The notes under the pieces were generated by a model. The model was not told the DNA's origin. It ran no database searches and saw nothing but the letters and a program-made list of their open reading frames with translations. This document shows positions 43,934 to 52,877 of a stretch of DNA of 59,706 bases, piece by piece. A program made the position numbers and the translations under genes. Every line of letters starts with the position of its first letter. The first letter of the stretch is position 1. This stretch comes from an uncultured Caryophanales bacterium. Its GTDB lineage: Bacteria; Bacillota_I; Bacilli_A; RF39; UBA660. The DNA lies in contig CAMOGG010000003.1 in NCBI GenBank assembly GCA_946614095.1, forward strand, positions 1 through 59,706. The letters are read 5' to 3'.

Positions 43934-45717
43934 TATCTTTCTAAACTATGGAAATTACTTCCGCCACTATAGTCATCTGGGTCCGTACTCTGTTCTCTCC
44001 AAATTAAATCAATACTAGTAGCAGTATTATTTTTTACTTGTAAAGGATCCATAACATTCGTGGTATTTTTCTTAGAATTATAACCATAGAAGATAATTGC
44101 ATGATTATATTTTTTCTTTCCAAATCGTCCATTTCCCATTGCAGCAAATACAATCTTACCATCCTTTAATGCTTCAATTAATTCTTCTTTTGATTCAATA
44201 GCAGTTCTTTTTACTCCATAATATTCAGCTGCTTTTACAATAGCTTGACCACTACTTCCTTGAGTTCTTTTATTAAATTCATTAGTTTGAGAATATAAAT
44301 AATTAGCTACATCAGTAGGTAAAATCGTCCTACCTAATATTCCTTGAAAAGCCATAGCCATCGATGTAGGTGCACAACCAGTACTTCCGAAAGGATATTT
44401 TCCATAATAAACTCTATTCCAACGAGCATCCTTTTGATTATAGTAAACTGGTTTGTAGGAAACCTTTTCAATATAATGATTTTTAGTAGGCAATTGATTT
44501 TTATTAGAATCTTTTTTGAAAAACAATTTAATTTGAATTGCTTCAATAGAGTAGTGATTAACTCCAGCAATTTCACCATTTTTAGCCCAACCAAGCCAAC
44601 CATAGTTAGCAGAATGAACTCTATAATAAATATCATATTCCTCTGCAATTTCATCAGTTAAAGAAATTCGAATAAGCTGAATAGCTTTTGCTTGACCCAT
44701 AGTTCCAGAAAAAGAATGATCCTCAATATCTTCTTCTTCCCAACCCTTTCCTTCAACAAATGAATTATAAATGATATTACCATTTAAACTTGTATTGAAA
44801 TGAATCTGAAAAGCTTCTACTCTTTTTGATTTACCAGTAGTTCCTGCTATATTGCCTTCTAAAACTTCTTCCTGAGTTCCATAATCTTGTCCATGAACTT
44901 GATACTGAATTGTTGTATTTTTAATAACAAAACTTTTTTCGTCTGTAGAAATACTAGTATCATTTTTCTCCACTAACTTAATTTGAATAGACTCTAATCT
45001 TTTTCCTAATCCCTGACTACCTGCCGCTTCACCGTTTTTTGTCCAACCAAGCCATCCAAAGTCTTCAATATGTACACGGTAATAAATATCATAATAATTG
45101 GAAACATCTCCAACCAATCGTATCTTAATAGCTTCTAATCGTTTTGATTGATGTTCTGTTCCAGATAGAATTCCATTTCCAACATAATTTTGCCAACCAA
45201 TATCTTGAACATGAGAACTATACTCAATAGAACCATCAATGTTACCAGTTAAAAAAATCTTAATTGCTTCAAGTCTCTTTGACTGATGTTCAGTACCAGA
45301 AAGATCACCATCTCCGACAACATTTTGCCAACCAATATCTTGAACATGCGACTGATAAGTAATAGAACTCTTCTTTTCAATTTCAATATTTTCTTCAGAA
45401 GTAGTATCTTCTTCTTTAGAATCATAATAATGAATTTCAATTCTTTTTTCATCAGATGATATATTTTTATATTTAAGAACCAAGTTACAGTAATCAAGAG
45501 AACATGTAATATCTTTTTCAATCGAATCATCAATCTTTTCATTGATGATAGAGAGCAAGTTTTCTTTTATCTGATCATGATTGGAAAAAGTATATTGATT
45601 ATCAATCTTTAATAACTCTTCATTAAGCATTTCCTTTGAGTAAATAGCCTCATCTAAAGCAAAAACTGGAGTCAGTAATGATGATAATAAAATCATCATG
45701 ATAAACTTTTTTTTCAC
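43930..45717 (-). CDS. Secreted ChW-repeat protein with C39-like cysteine peptidase domain
   Basis: Protein of 595 residues. GTG 45717 gives the signal peptide MKKKFIMMILLSSLLTPVFA with AGGTGA just upstream; a longer frame to 45840 has no ribosome site. Six ChW repeats (Clostridial hydrophobic with conserved Trp), three of them with DIGW/DFGW and SKRLEAIKI or KRLESIQI, span about 120-420. The last 150 residues form a Peptidase_C39-like domain with STGCAPTSMAM (Cys nucleophile) and NHAIIFYGY (His). ChW proteins are secreted or wall-linked and have been proposed to mediate adhesion or polymer binding. A bacteriocin-processing role is unlikely without a transporter. Confidence 0.85.
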   Translation of the reverse strand: MKKKFIMMILLSSLLTPVFALDEAIYSKEMLNEELLKIDNQYTFSNHDQIKENLLSIINEKIDDSIEKDITCSLDYCNLVLKYKNISSDEKRIEIHYYDSKEEDTTSEENIEIEKKSSITYQSHVQDIGWQNVVGDGDLSGTEHQSKRLEAIKIFLTGNIDGSIEYSSHVQDIGWQNYVGNGILSGTEHQSKRLEAIKIRLVGDVSNYYDIYYRVHIEDFGWLGWTKNGEAAGSQGLGKRLESIQIKLVEKNDTSISTDEKSFVIKNTTIQYQVHGQDYGTQEEVLEGNIAGTTGKSKRVEAFQIHFNTSLNGNIIYNSFVEGKGWEEEDIEDHSFSGTMGQAKAIQLIRISLTDEIAEEYDIYYRVHSANYGWLGWAKNGEIAGVNHYSIEAIQIKLFFKKDSNKNQLPTKNHYIEKVSYKPVYYNQKDARWNRVYYGKYPFGSTGCAPTSMAMAFQGILGRTILPTDVANYLYSQTNEFNKRTQGSSGQAIVKAAEYYGVKRTAIESKEELIEALKDGKIVFAAMGNGRFGKKKYNHAIIFYGYNSKKNTTNVMDPLQVKNNTATSIDLIWREQSTDPDDYSGGSNFHSLERY

Positions 45718-46009
45718 AATATCACCTGCCAATTCCATATATACTTCTATATCTATTATAAAGTAAGATAAGAAATCAGTAACCCCATTTCCAAAAATTA
45801 TACAGTTTAGAGTGTCAAATAAAGATAGGAAACGATTCATAATAAGTTTTTTTTAACCATCATGTTAATTGACAACAGGTGATAATGATAAACAAAAATC
45901 ATATAGAATTTTATAAAAATAATTTCAAAAGAAAAAATAACATTTTATGTAAGAAAGTGAAATTGTTTTTTTTTAATAATATTGCTATAATGATAAAGAG
46001 GATGATGAT

Positions 46010-46699
46010 ATGTTAAAGAACAAAAAAGGATTCATAGGAATAATCATATTATCTATACTTTTTATTGGTATACTATTTTATTTTCAAAATAATAAAAAAA
46101 TGAATTATAAAAAAGTATTAGAAAATCAAAACTATGATATAGTTTATGATAAATTAAAAACTGAAAAAGACCAAGTTCCTTATATTAATATTAATAATAA
46201 TATCATTAAAAATATCAATAAAGAAATAGATTCCCTATATCAATATTATTTAATATATTCACCAAATGGTTTTCATTATCAATATAATATTAGTGATGAT
46301 ATTTTATCCATTATTATAACTGCTTCCGTCATTCAACCAGAAAGTACTCACTATGATATCTTATATAAGTCATATAACATTGATTTAAATACAATAAAGC
46401 CATTAAAAAATGAAGAAATATTAAAGAAATATAATATTACAGAAGAAAAAATGAAGTATTATTTATCCAATAAATTTTTAAATTATTATAATGATTTAAT
46501 TAAACAAAAATATTTTACAGAAGAAGAATGTAATTTTAAATGTTTTTTGGAAAATAAAAATGTAGAAAATATATTAGAAGATAATAATTATTATATTAAT
46601 CATGGTCACTTAGAGTTATACAAGTATTTTAATATTTTTACAGATTATCAAGAAGAAAATTATTTTAATGAAGAAAGTTTCCATTTTGTGATTACTTAA
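46010..46699 (+). CDS. Membrane-anchored RsiV/PdaC-like (DUF4163/DUF3298) protein
   Basis: Protein of 229 residues. One N-terminal membrane segment (about 8-26) and an extracellular domain in which VPYINI, INKEIDSLYQYY, ISDDILSIIITASVI and YNIDLNTIKPLKNEEILKKY follow the pattern of paired DUF4163/DUF3298 domains as in RsiV and PdaC; there the domain binds lysozyme or peptidoglycan. This match is by pattern. It ends twelve bases before the amidase gene, and the two probably form a unit acting at the wall. TGCTATAAT precedes the start. Confidence 0.6.
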   Translation: MLKNKKGFIGIIILSILFIGILFYFQNNKKMNYKKVLENQNYDIVYDKLKTEKDQVPYININNNIIKNINKEIDSLYQYYLIYSPNGFHYQYNISDDILSIIITASVIQPESTHYDILYKSYNIDLNTIKPLKNEEILKKYNITEEKMKYYLSNKFLNYYNDLIKQKYFTEEECNFKCFLENKNVENILEDNNYYINHGHLELYKYFNIFTDYQEENYFNEESFHFVIT

Positions 46700-46711
46700 G
46701 AGGTGTAGTAA

Positions 46712-47782
46712 ATGCTAATATTAAACTGTGAAAATCTAATTAGCTCTTGCTGTAGTGATTATGCACTGGCTAAGAGTTTATCTATTGTAAATAATATTCT
46801 TCAATTAATTCATATTATTATACCAATTCTATTAATTATCATGGCAATTAAAAATCTAATAGAATTGATGCAAGACCCTCTTGAAAAAAAACTGGTAAAA
46901 AAACTAATGAATAAAGTTTTAGCAACTATAATTATTTTCTTTATTCCAACAATTGTAAATGCTACATTAAAAATGGTATCAAATAGCAATGATATATATG
47001 CTTGCTTAAAAGCAGGAAGTCAATTAGAAACGATGGCTAAAAATGATGAAATAATCTATCAAACTATTACAGAAGAAAAAAAATACAGTATTATTAGTAA
47101 TCCTAAAGACTATGAAAAAGGAGAGAAAGAAGAAAATATTACAAATAATAATGATTACCAAGATTCATCAATTAGTAGTAACGGTAATATTTTATTAATA
47201 GCTGGTCATTCTTATTCACCTTATTGTTCTCAGGGAGGACTTGGAGATTGTCGTGGAGTGAGTGCTAGATCTGGTTATGCAGAAGAAGTAGAAACAAGAA
47301 AACTAGTAAAATTAATTAAATCAAATCTAGACAATTTAGGAGTAAAAAGTGATATTGCCAATGCCATGATGGCAGGAGATAATGATAAAATGAATAAATC
47401 ATTTTTTATAGAAAGTAGATTAAATACAGCATTATTTAATAAATTTGATTGGAATCATTATAAGTTTGTTTTAGAAGTACATTTTAATGCTACTTCTGGA
47501 TCTCCAGCTCAAGGGACACTTTTATGTAAAAAAAGTTCATCATATAATACTCCAGCAGATAATGATATAGTAAATGCTGTAATTTCTCATACAGGAAATA
47601 GACGATTACAAGATTCTATTCAGCCATTAAACAATGTATCCTATTTTACAAAAAGAAATATTCCAATCGTATATTTAGAAACAGAATTTTATGATAATGC
47701 TTCAGCTATGAAAAAATATACAGCTCAAATAAATGGAATAGCTAGAGATATAGCACTTGCTATACAAAAACATTATGGATAA
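46712..47782 (+). CDS. Membrane-tethered N-acetylmuramoyl-L-alanine amidase (Amidase_3)
   Basis: Protein of 356 residues. The first 95 residues carry a Cys pair and two membrane segments (IIIPILLIIMAIKNLIELMQ and KVLATIIIFFIPTIVNATLK) in the style of small VirB2/TrbC-like or pilin-like membrane proteins. After an acidic linker, the Amidase_3 domain starts near 160: ILLIAGHSYSPYC (zinc His), EEVETRKLVKLI (zinc Glu), LEVHFNAT (zinc His) and VYLETEFYDN (catalytic Glu). It should cleave the bond between muramic acid and the peptide stem. The fusion to a two-segment anchor is unusual. Confidence 0.8.
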   Translation: MLILNCENLISSCCSDYALAKSLSIVNNILQLIHIIIPILLIIMAIKNLIELMQDPLEKKLVKKLMNKVLATIIIFFIPTIVNATLKMVSNSNDIYACLKAGSQLETMAKNDEIIYQTITEEKKYSIISNPKDYEKGEKEENITNNNDYQDSSISSNGNILLIAGHSYSPYCSQGGLGDCRGVSARSGYAEEVETRKLVKLIKSNLDNLGVKSDIANAMMAGDNDKMNKSFFIESRLNTALFNKFDWNHYKFVLEVHFNATSGSPAQGTLLCKKSSSYNTPADNDIVNAVISHTGNRRLQDSIQPLNNVSYFTKRNIPIVYLETEFYDNASAMKKYTAQINGIARDIALAIQKHYG

Positions 47783-47796
47783 AAAATATTAATAAA

Positions 47797-47826
47797 AAAG
47801 TAACACAATCATTTGTGTTACTTTAC
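47797..47826 (+). terminator. Intrinsic terminator
   Basis: AAAGTAACACAA and TTGTGTTACTTT pair over TCAT, followed by T/A tract. Ends the amidase transcript just before the left border repeat of the defence island. Confidence 0.85.
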
Positions 47827-47870
47827 TTTATAACAAAAGATACGATAAAATCGAACTCTCCACAGTGGAT

Positions 47871-48067
47871 TGGAGATGATGTCAATACTTTAATAGACCT
47901 TTCTCTACCTTTTTTTGACCTTGAGTACGAAAGGTAAGAAATTCGAAGGTCTAGCCTGTAAGGGGTAGGATGGAAATAGTCCTTATTATTACTAAAAGTA
48001 TATAAATCGTAAAAAAAATCAAAACAAAAGAATCGCAAGGGGTGTGGGGGCAAGCGATTCTTTTATT
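47871..48067 (+). repeat. Left arm of island-flanking inverted repeat, candidate structured RNA
   Basis: Inverted counterpart of 59163-59360. Inner block 48041-48067 matches in 26 of 27 bases (GGTGTGGGGGCAAGCG then TTCTTTTATT); 48009-48024 is identical (GTAAAAAAAATCAAAA); the outer 45 bases match in 38. Between them two small hairpins (ACCTT/AAGGT and AGGT/GCCT) correspond to hairpins of different sequence in the other arm. The inner end forms AGAATCGC / GCGATTCT plus T-run, a terminator. The 471-base gap 47783-48253 holds only this, a terminator and the leader of the next gene. Confidence 0.65.
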
Positions 48068-48187
48068 AAAAGTAGAAGCAGAAACTAAAGAAAAAGCACT
48101 TTTGTTGAGAACTATTGAAAGAATTAAAATAATTCAATAATTTTTTAAGTCAAATAAAATGATTTTTTAAATTATTTATGTTATACT

Positions 48188-48232
48188 TATAATAGCTGAT
48201 TAAAACTATAACTATGATTATAGTTTTTTTGT
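48188..48232 (+). promoter_or_regulatory. Promoter followed by leader terminator (possible attenuator)
   Basis: TATAAT at 48188-48193 is followed at once by the hairpin AAACTATAA / TTATAGTTT and a run of seven T (48204-48232), and only then by TAGGAGAGA and the start at 48254. The terminator is thus inside the leader of the helicase gene and would stop most transcripts unless read-through is regulated. No clear -35 is seen. Confidence 0.45.
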
Positions 48233-48253
48233 TTTGTAGGAGAGATATAGTAT

Positions 48254-49693
48254 ATGAATTACAAATATAATTTAATAGATTTGAATAACATTATAGATAA
48301 AGATGTTGAAGAAATAAAAGATTATTTTAGATTTAATGGGATAAATAAGTTTGATAAAAACGATATAGAAACATTGCTTGTATTCTCCAGAAAAATCAAT
48401 AATAAACAAGGTTTCAATGTTTCTTATAATATAGACAGATTAGACAAAGAGTTTGATTTAATAAAATATGGTAATGACATATTAGTTAATATAGAATTGA
48501 AACTAACAAGTAGAGATATTGAACAATGCGAAAACAATTATAAAATATTAAAAAAATATTATAATAAAGAAAAAATATATGTTTTTTGCTATGAAGAAAA
48601 GAAAGACATTATATTAAAGTATAATGACGGAGCTAAAATGTTTGATGACTCTTCATTTGAAGAGTTAAATAGCATAATGGATAAAATAATAAACCCTAGA
48701 ATTATTAATATAAATTTAAATATATCATCAGTATATATTAATCCGGATTTTTACTTAAATAATAATTATGATCTATCCAATAGCCAACAAATCACAAAAA
48801 ATAAAACAATAAACTCACAAGAAAAAATAATACTTATTTCTGGAAGAGCAGGAACCGGAAAATCTTTATTAGCATTGGATTTATATAGTTACTATATAAA
48901 CAATGATAAGAAGGTTATTTATTTAACTCCATTTAAAGTGAATAATCTAGTAAGCTCTGAACTAAAACAAAAAGTTAAAATGAGAACAGTAAAAAGTTTT
49001 TTAGATTCAATAAGAAAAGAAAATTATGATATTGCAATAATTGATGAAGCACAGAGATTAAAAGAAGAAGATATCAAAAAATTACAAATAAAGATAAACG
49101 AAAAAATTATAATGCTCGGTGATATAAATCAGACAGTTGACTTTGAGCAAGGATTTAAAAAATTATATGAAAGCAATATTGAAGGAAAATTCAATATCTA
49201 TCAAGTCATAAGAACAGATGATACTTTTGATTTTTTTGCGAGAAAAGTACTTAAAAAGCCTACTAATGTGATAAAGAATAAAAAGATAGACTTAAACAAA
49301 ATAAAAATTTATATGAAAGATGATATAAACATCCCAAATCTATCTGAATATACATACATTGAGCCAGCTCAATCAAGATACTTTGCCAGTTGCTTTGACA
49401 AGTGTGAGAAACATTCGTGTAAGATGATCTATGATATTTGTAGCGTTTCTAAAACAACATATGACGTAATTAGCCAAGAGTATAACAAAGTTGTAATATT
49501 TTTTTGTGATAGGTATTTTTTAAACTCAGAAGAAAAAATATCATGTAGTCCAGGAGTATGTTATGGATACTTAGAAAACCAACTATACACTATAATGACA
49601 AGAACAGTAGAAGAATTAGTAATAATTGTTGAAGACATAATTATTTATAATTATTTAAATAGAATTAAAGAAAATATAATGAGAAATAAATGA
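48254..49693 (+). CDS. Restriction-like nuclease fused to DUF2075 helicase/ATPase
   Basis: Protein of 479 residues. The N-terminal part has DRLDKEFDLIKYGNDILVNI followed by ELKLTS, a PD-(D/E)XK-like arrangement (Asp then E-x-K near residues 70-80). The rest is a DUF2075 (Schlafen-group-3/SF1-like) ATPase: ISGRAGTGKS (Walker A, 195-204), AIIDEAQRL (Walker B, Asp 264-Gln 267), GDINQTVD and a final QLYTIMTRTVEELVIIVED, the SF1 motif VI region. Such nuclease-helicases occur in restriction and anti-phage loci. It opens the island and has its own controlled leader; the next gene has its own promoter. Confidence 0.75.
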   Translation: MNYKYNLIDLNNIIDKDVEEIKDYFRFNGINKFDKNDIETLLVFSRKINNKQGFNVSYNIDRLDKEFDLIKYGNDILVNIELKLTSRDIEQCENNYKILKKYYNKEKIYVFCYEEKKDIILKYNDGAKMFDDSSFEELNSIMDKIINPRIININLNISSVYINPDFYLNNNYDLSNSQQITKNKTINSQEKIILISGRAGTGKSLLALDLYSYYINNDKKVIYLTPFKVNNLVSSELKQKVKMRTVKSFLDSIRKENYDIAIIDEAQRLKEEDIKKLQIKINEKIIMLGDINQTVDFEQGFKKLYESNIEGKFNIYQVIRTDDTFDFFARKVLKKPTNVIKNKKIDLNKIKIYMKDDINIPNLSEYTYIEPAQSRYFASCFDKCEKHSCKMIYDICSVSKTTYDVISQEYNKVVIFFCDRYFLNSEEKISCSPGVCYGYLENQLYTIMTRTVEELVIIVEDIIIYNYLNRIKENIMRNK

Positions 49694-49753
49694 TTTTAAT
49701 TAATTATTTGTTATGATATAATGGTATATATGATAGTAAGGATGGTGATTTGG

Positions 49754-51214
49754 ATGACTGATATTTATACTTATGAAAAAAGTTTAAAGCCCAGTAAGAA
49801 AAAATCAATGGGTATTTTTTATACCGATTCCAAATTAGCTAATTATATGATTAACACTATCAATATTAAACCCTCTGACAAAGTTATAGATCCTTCGTGT
49901 GGAAATGGTGTTTTTATTAGATGCTTAATAGACAAATTTAAAAATAAATTCATTCCTTCTAATGTATTTGGAGTTGATTATGATAAAGACATTATTAACT
50001 TACTAAAAGACAATTTATCTAATGTATATAGCGAAAATGATTTGCTAACAAACATTGTTTATGGTAATAGTTTGGGTAATAGAGTGAAATGTATGAATAT
50101 AAAAGATGACAATGATAAGTATGACTTTATCATTGGAAATCCCCCTTATGTTCCTGCTAAAGATGGAAAAAATTATAATTCAAAATTATTTAGTTATAAA
50201 AAGTATATATCTACTAGCGTAAATTTATCGATGATAATGCTAGTAAGATCTATGGATTTAATTAAAGAAGCTGGAATCATCTCGTTTATTTTACCTAAGA
50301 ATATATTGCATGTTGAATGTTATGACAAATTGAGAAAAGAGTTACTATCAAAGTATACAATTATAGAAATAGTTGATTTGGGTATTTATTTTAAAGGAGT
50401 AAGAGGAGAACAGATAATTCTTACTATAAAGAAAAAAGTACCATCATCAAATCATAAAATTGTAATTAAGCATTTAATAAATAAAAAAGATTTTATAATG
50501 AATTCTACTGAAATTAAACAAAATATCTTTATTAAGAACAATATTATTGTTTTATATAGTAGTAATCAAGAAATAGAATTACTTGAAAAGCTTCAAAATT
50601 CAGGATTAAAATTAGTTGAATTGGTGGATGGGAATATTTTTAGAGGGGTAGCTGTAGATAATAAGAATAAAACATATAAAACATATAGAGGAAGAGATAT
50701 TGGAAAGTTTTCTGTTAAAGAATGTATTAATGCAAACCCTATAGATTTAAAAAACGCTAAAATACAGTTATTAACAAGAAATAAGTTGATTCTTCAAAAC
50801 ATTTTTTCATCAGAGGCAGGTATAATTGCTTCGTATGTAAATGATGGAAGTATATCTAATGAAACAGTAACGAATATTGTTCATCATGACGATGAATTAT
50901 TGAAGTATTTATTAGGTTTATTGAATTCTAAGTTAATAAACTATTATCTAATCATAAAAATATATAATGATTCTAGATTGACTATGCATACTGATAAAAA
51001 GTATATTGGGGAAATTCCAATTATCATTTCCAAAGATTATTATTATAAGATAATAAAAATTGTTGAAAGAGCTTTAAATAAAGATTATAATAAATTACCA
51101 GAAATAACTAAGGAAATTGATAAATTGGTTTATGAAATATATAAATTAGAAGATTCTGATATAGAAATTGTTGAAAACAGAATAAAAAATATATTTTCAG
51201 AGGAGTGGATTTAA
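49754..51214 (+). CDS. DNA N6-adenine methyltransferase (gamma type, NPPY)
   Basis: Protein of 486 residues. SAM-binding motif I is VIDPSCGNGVFIRC (about 43-56), catalytic motif IV is IIGNPPYVPA with NPPY at 129-132, and the order I then IV with a C-terminal recognition part (residues about 280-450, TYRGRDIGKF..., GLLNSKLINYYL) is that of type II gamma-class enzymes. It methylates adenine within its recognition site. ATG 49754 is used because the -10 TGATATAAT covers 49714-49722 and GGTGAT precedes this ATG. First gene of a four-gene operon; its stop overlaps the next start by one base. Confidence 0.85.
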   Translation: MTDIYTYEKSLKPSKKKSMGIFYTDSKLANYMINTINIKPSDKVIDPSCGNGVFIRCLIDKFKNKFIPSNVFGVDYDKDIINLLKDNLSNVYSENDLLTNIVYGNSLGNRVKCMNIKDDNDKYDFIIGNPPYVPAKDGKNYNSKLFSYKKYISTSVNLSMIMLVRSMDLIKEAGIISFILPKNILHVECYDKLRKELLSKYTIIEIVDLGIYFKGVRGEQIILTIKKKVPSSNHKIVIKHLINKKDFIMNSTEIKQNIFIKNNIIVLYSSNQEIELLEKLQNSGLKLVELVDGNIFRGVAVDNKNKTYKTYRGRDIGKFSVKECINANPIDLKNAKIQLLTRNKLILQNIFSSEAGIIASYVNDGSISNETVTNIVHHDDELLKYLLGLLNSKLINYYLIIKIYNDSRLTMHTDKKYIGEIPIIISKDYYYKIIKIVERALNKDYNKLPEITKEIDKLVYEIYKLEDSDIEIVENRIKNIFSEEWI

Positions 51215-51990
51215 TGGCTGAAAGATTAAATGATCTAACAGGGAAAGAATGGCTTCAAAATTCTTTTAGTATATGGAGAAATATTAATAAAAATCCAGAA
51301 GAAAAAAAATTAAACCATCCTGCGTCTTATCCCGCAGAGCTAGCAGAAAAAATAATAAGAATATGGACCAAAGAGGGAGCTTTAGTTTTAGATCCGTTTT
51401 TAGGTAGTGGTTCAACATTAGTAGGAGCATTGCAAGCTGGGAGAAGATGTATTGGAATAGATTTATCTAAAGACTATTGTAAGATGTCAAAAGAGAGAAT
51501 TAATAATTATGATAAAAATTTATATAAAATAGTCAATGGAGACAGTTTAAAAGAAGTACCTAAAATAAAAGAAACAATAGATTTAACAGTAACTTCTCCT
51601 CCGTATTGGGATGTTTTGAATCAAAGGAGGACTGCAGATAGAAAAGATTCTAAAAATTATAGTAATTCTAATTCTGATTTAGGAAACATGAATGAGTATG
51701 AAGAATTTATCGATGCATTAAAAAAAATATTCAAAGAGATATTTGATAAGACAAAACCTGGTGGCTATTGTGTAATTAATGTCATGGATATAAGAAAAAA
51801 AGAAAAGTTCTATGCATTACATATAGATATAGTTAAAGCATTAGAAAAAGTTGGATGGTATTTTGATGATTTAATAATATGGGATAGACAAAATGAATAT
51901 AATAACATGAAGCCTCTTGGTTATCCTTATAAGTATAGAATTAATAAGGTTCATGAATATTTACTAATTTTTAATAAGGTGGTGAAATAA
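51214..51990 (+). CDS. DNA methyltransferase (N4-cytosine/N6-adenine family), circularly permuted order
   Basis: Protein of 258 residues. HPASYPAELAEKIIRIW then LVLDPFLGSGSTLVGALQAG (motif I, residue 60 on) and, further on, VTSPPYWDV (motif IV at 127-132). In the common beta class the SPPY motif comes first and DPFxGSGT last; here the order is reversed. The TSPPYW form favours cytosine-N4 but adenine is possible. With the enzyme upstream it could protect the two strands of an asymmetric site. Start overlaps the previous stop (TAATG). Confidence 0.85.
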   Translation: MAERLNDLTGKEWLQNSFSIWRNINKNPEEKKLNHPASYPAELAEKIIRIWTKEGALVLDPFLGSGSTLVGALQAGRRCIGIDLSKDYCKMSKERINNYDKNLYKIVNGDSLKEVPKIKETIDLTVTSPPYWDVLNQRRTADRKDSKNYSNSNSDLGNMNEYEEFIDALKKIFKEIFDKTKPGGYCVINVMDIRKKEKFYALHIDIVKALEKVGWYFDDLIIWDRQNEYNNMKPLGYPYKYRINKVHEYLLIFNKVVK

Positions 51991-52877
51991 TGGATATAAG
52001 ATTTGCATATTTACTTGGATTAATCATTGGGAATGGTACTATTCAACGAGGAACACAAGATACTACCGTTGTGATTGACTTACCACATAAGAATTTTAAA
52101 GTAGATGATAGAGATGTAAAACTATTTGTTTTAGCAAGTTTAAACGATATTAGAAATTATTTAGAACCATTGTTAGACAGAAGTATTCAAACCACTCAGA
52201 ATGACACAGTAACACGTTTATCTTTTTCAAAGGATAATAGAGATTTTTTAATTACGGAATTAAATAGGTACTTGAATAGATGTAGTAATCATGAAAATAT
52301 GAGAATACATGAAAATGTATTTGAACAAAGTTATGATGTTAGAATAGCAATCTTACAAGGTATAGCAGATTCAACTGGATATGTAAGAAGATCTAATCGT
52401 TATTTTAAATCATATGAACATAGAGTTTATATAGAAGTTCCTCAAAATTGGGAATTGGTAATAGATATTTGCAATCTTTTAAAAAGTGTCGATATTCCGG
52501 TACATACAATTGATTTTGCTCACCCAAATATGAGAGATGGTAACTTAGTTCATTATAAATCAGGAAATAGATATTTTTGGAAGAAAGAACATCAAATAAA
52601 AATATGGGTAAATGAATTCATGCCAGTAGGATTTAAAGTAAAACATAAACAATTAGCATTACAAGAATTTGCCAAAGAGTATGCAGAAGGGAAAGGTCTT
52701 AGCTTAAATGAATTGAATGTAAAAACTCATAAATTTTATTGGGAGAGACGAGTTAATAAAACCGAAAGAAAAGCTCATCCAATGGTAAATGATGAATTTA
52801 TTCCTATAAGTATTAGAGGTAAGCAATTTTCTAATTGGCAAGAAATTGCTGAAACATTAGGGTATGGTGAAGAGTAA
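51990..52877 (+). CDS. LAGLIDADG-type DNA-binding protein lacking both catalytic Asp
   Basis: Protein of 295 residues with two LAGLIDADG repeats in one chain. Motif 1 is LLGLIIGNG (8-16), where the catalytic Asp is Asn 15; motif 2 is LQGIADSTG (122-130), where it is Thr 129. Between and after them are beta-saddle-like stretches (VYIEVPQNWELVIDICNLLK). Homing endonucleases need these Asp residues, so cutting is not expected; WhiA shows that inactive LAGLIDADG domains can serve in DNA binding. A C-terminal helical part (VNKTERKAHPMVNDEFIPIS...) follows. Lying between methyltransferases and a nuclease, it is probably a site-recognition subunit. Confidence 0.65.
   Translation: MDIRFAYLLGLIIGNGTIQRGTQDTTVVIDLPHKNFKVDDRDVKLFVLASLNDIRNYLEPLLDRSIQTTQNDTVTRLSFSKDNRDFLITELNRYLNRCSNHENMRIHENVFEQSYDVRIAILQGIADSTGYVRRSNRYFKSYEHRVYIEVPQNWELVIDICNLLKSVDIPVHTIDFAHPNMRDGNLVHYKSGNRYFWKKEHQIKIWVNEFMPVGFKVKHKQLALQEFAKEYAEGKGLSLNELNVKTHKFYWERRVNKTERKAHPMVNDEFIPISIRGKQFSNWQEIAETLGYGEE

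Noticed and set aside
43930..45717. Bacteriocin-export peptidase role for the C39-like domain
   Set aside because: The domain is at the end of a secreted ChW-repeat protein and no ABC exporter or leader peptide lies nearby.
47783..48253. A reverse-strand frame at 47823-48053 in the left border repeat
   Set aside because: Composition is poor, it runs through the hairpins of the inverted repeat and has no counterpart frame in the right arm.
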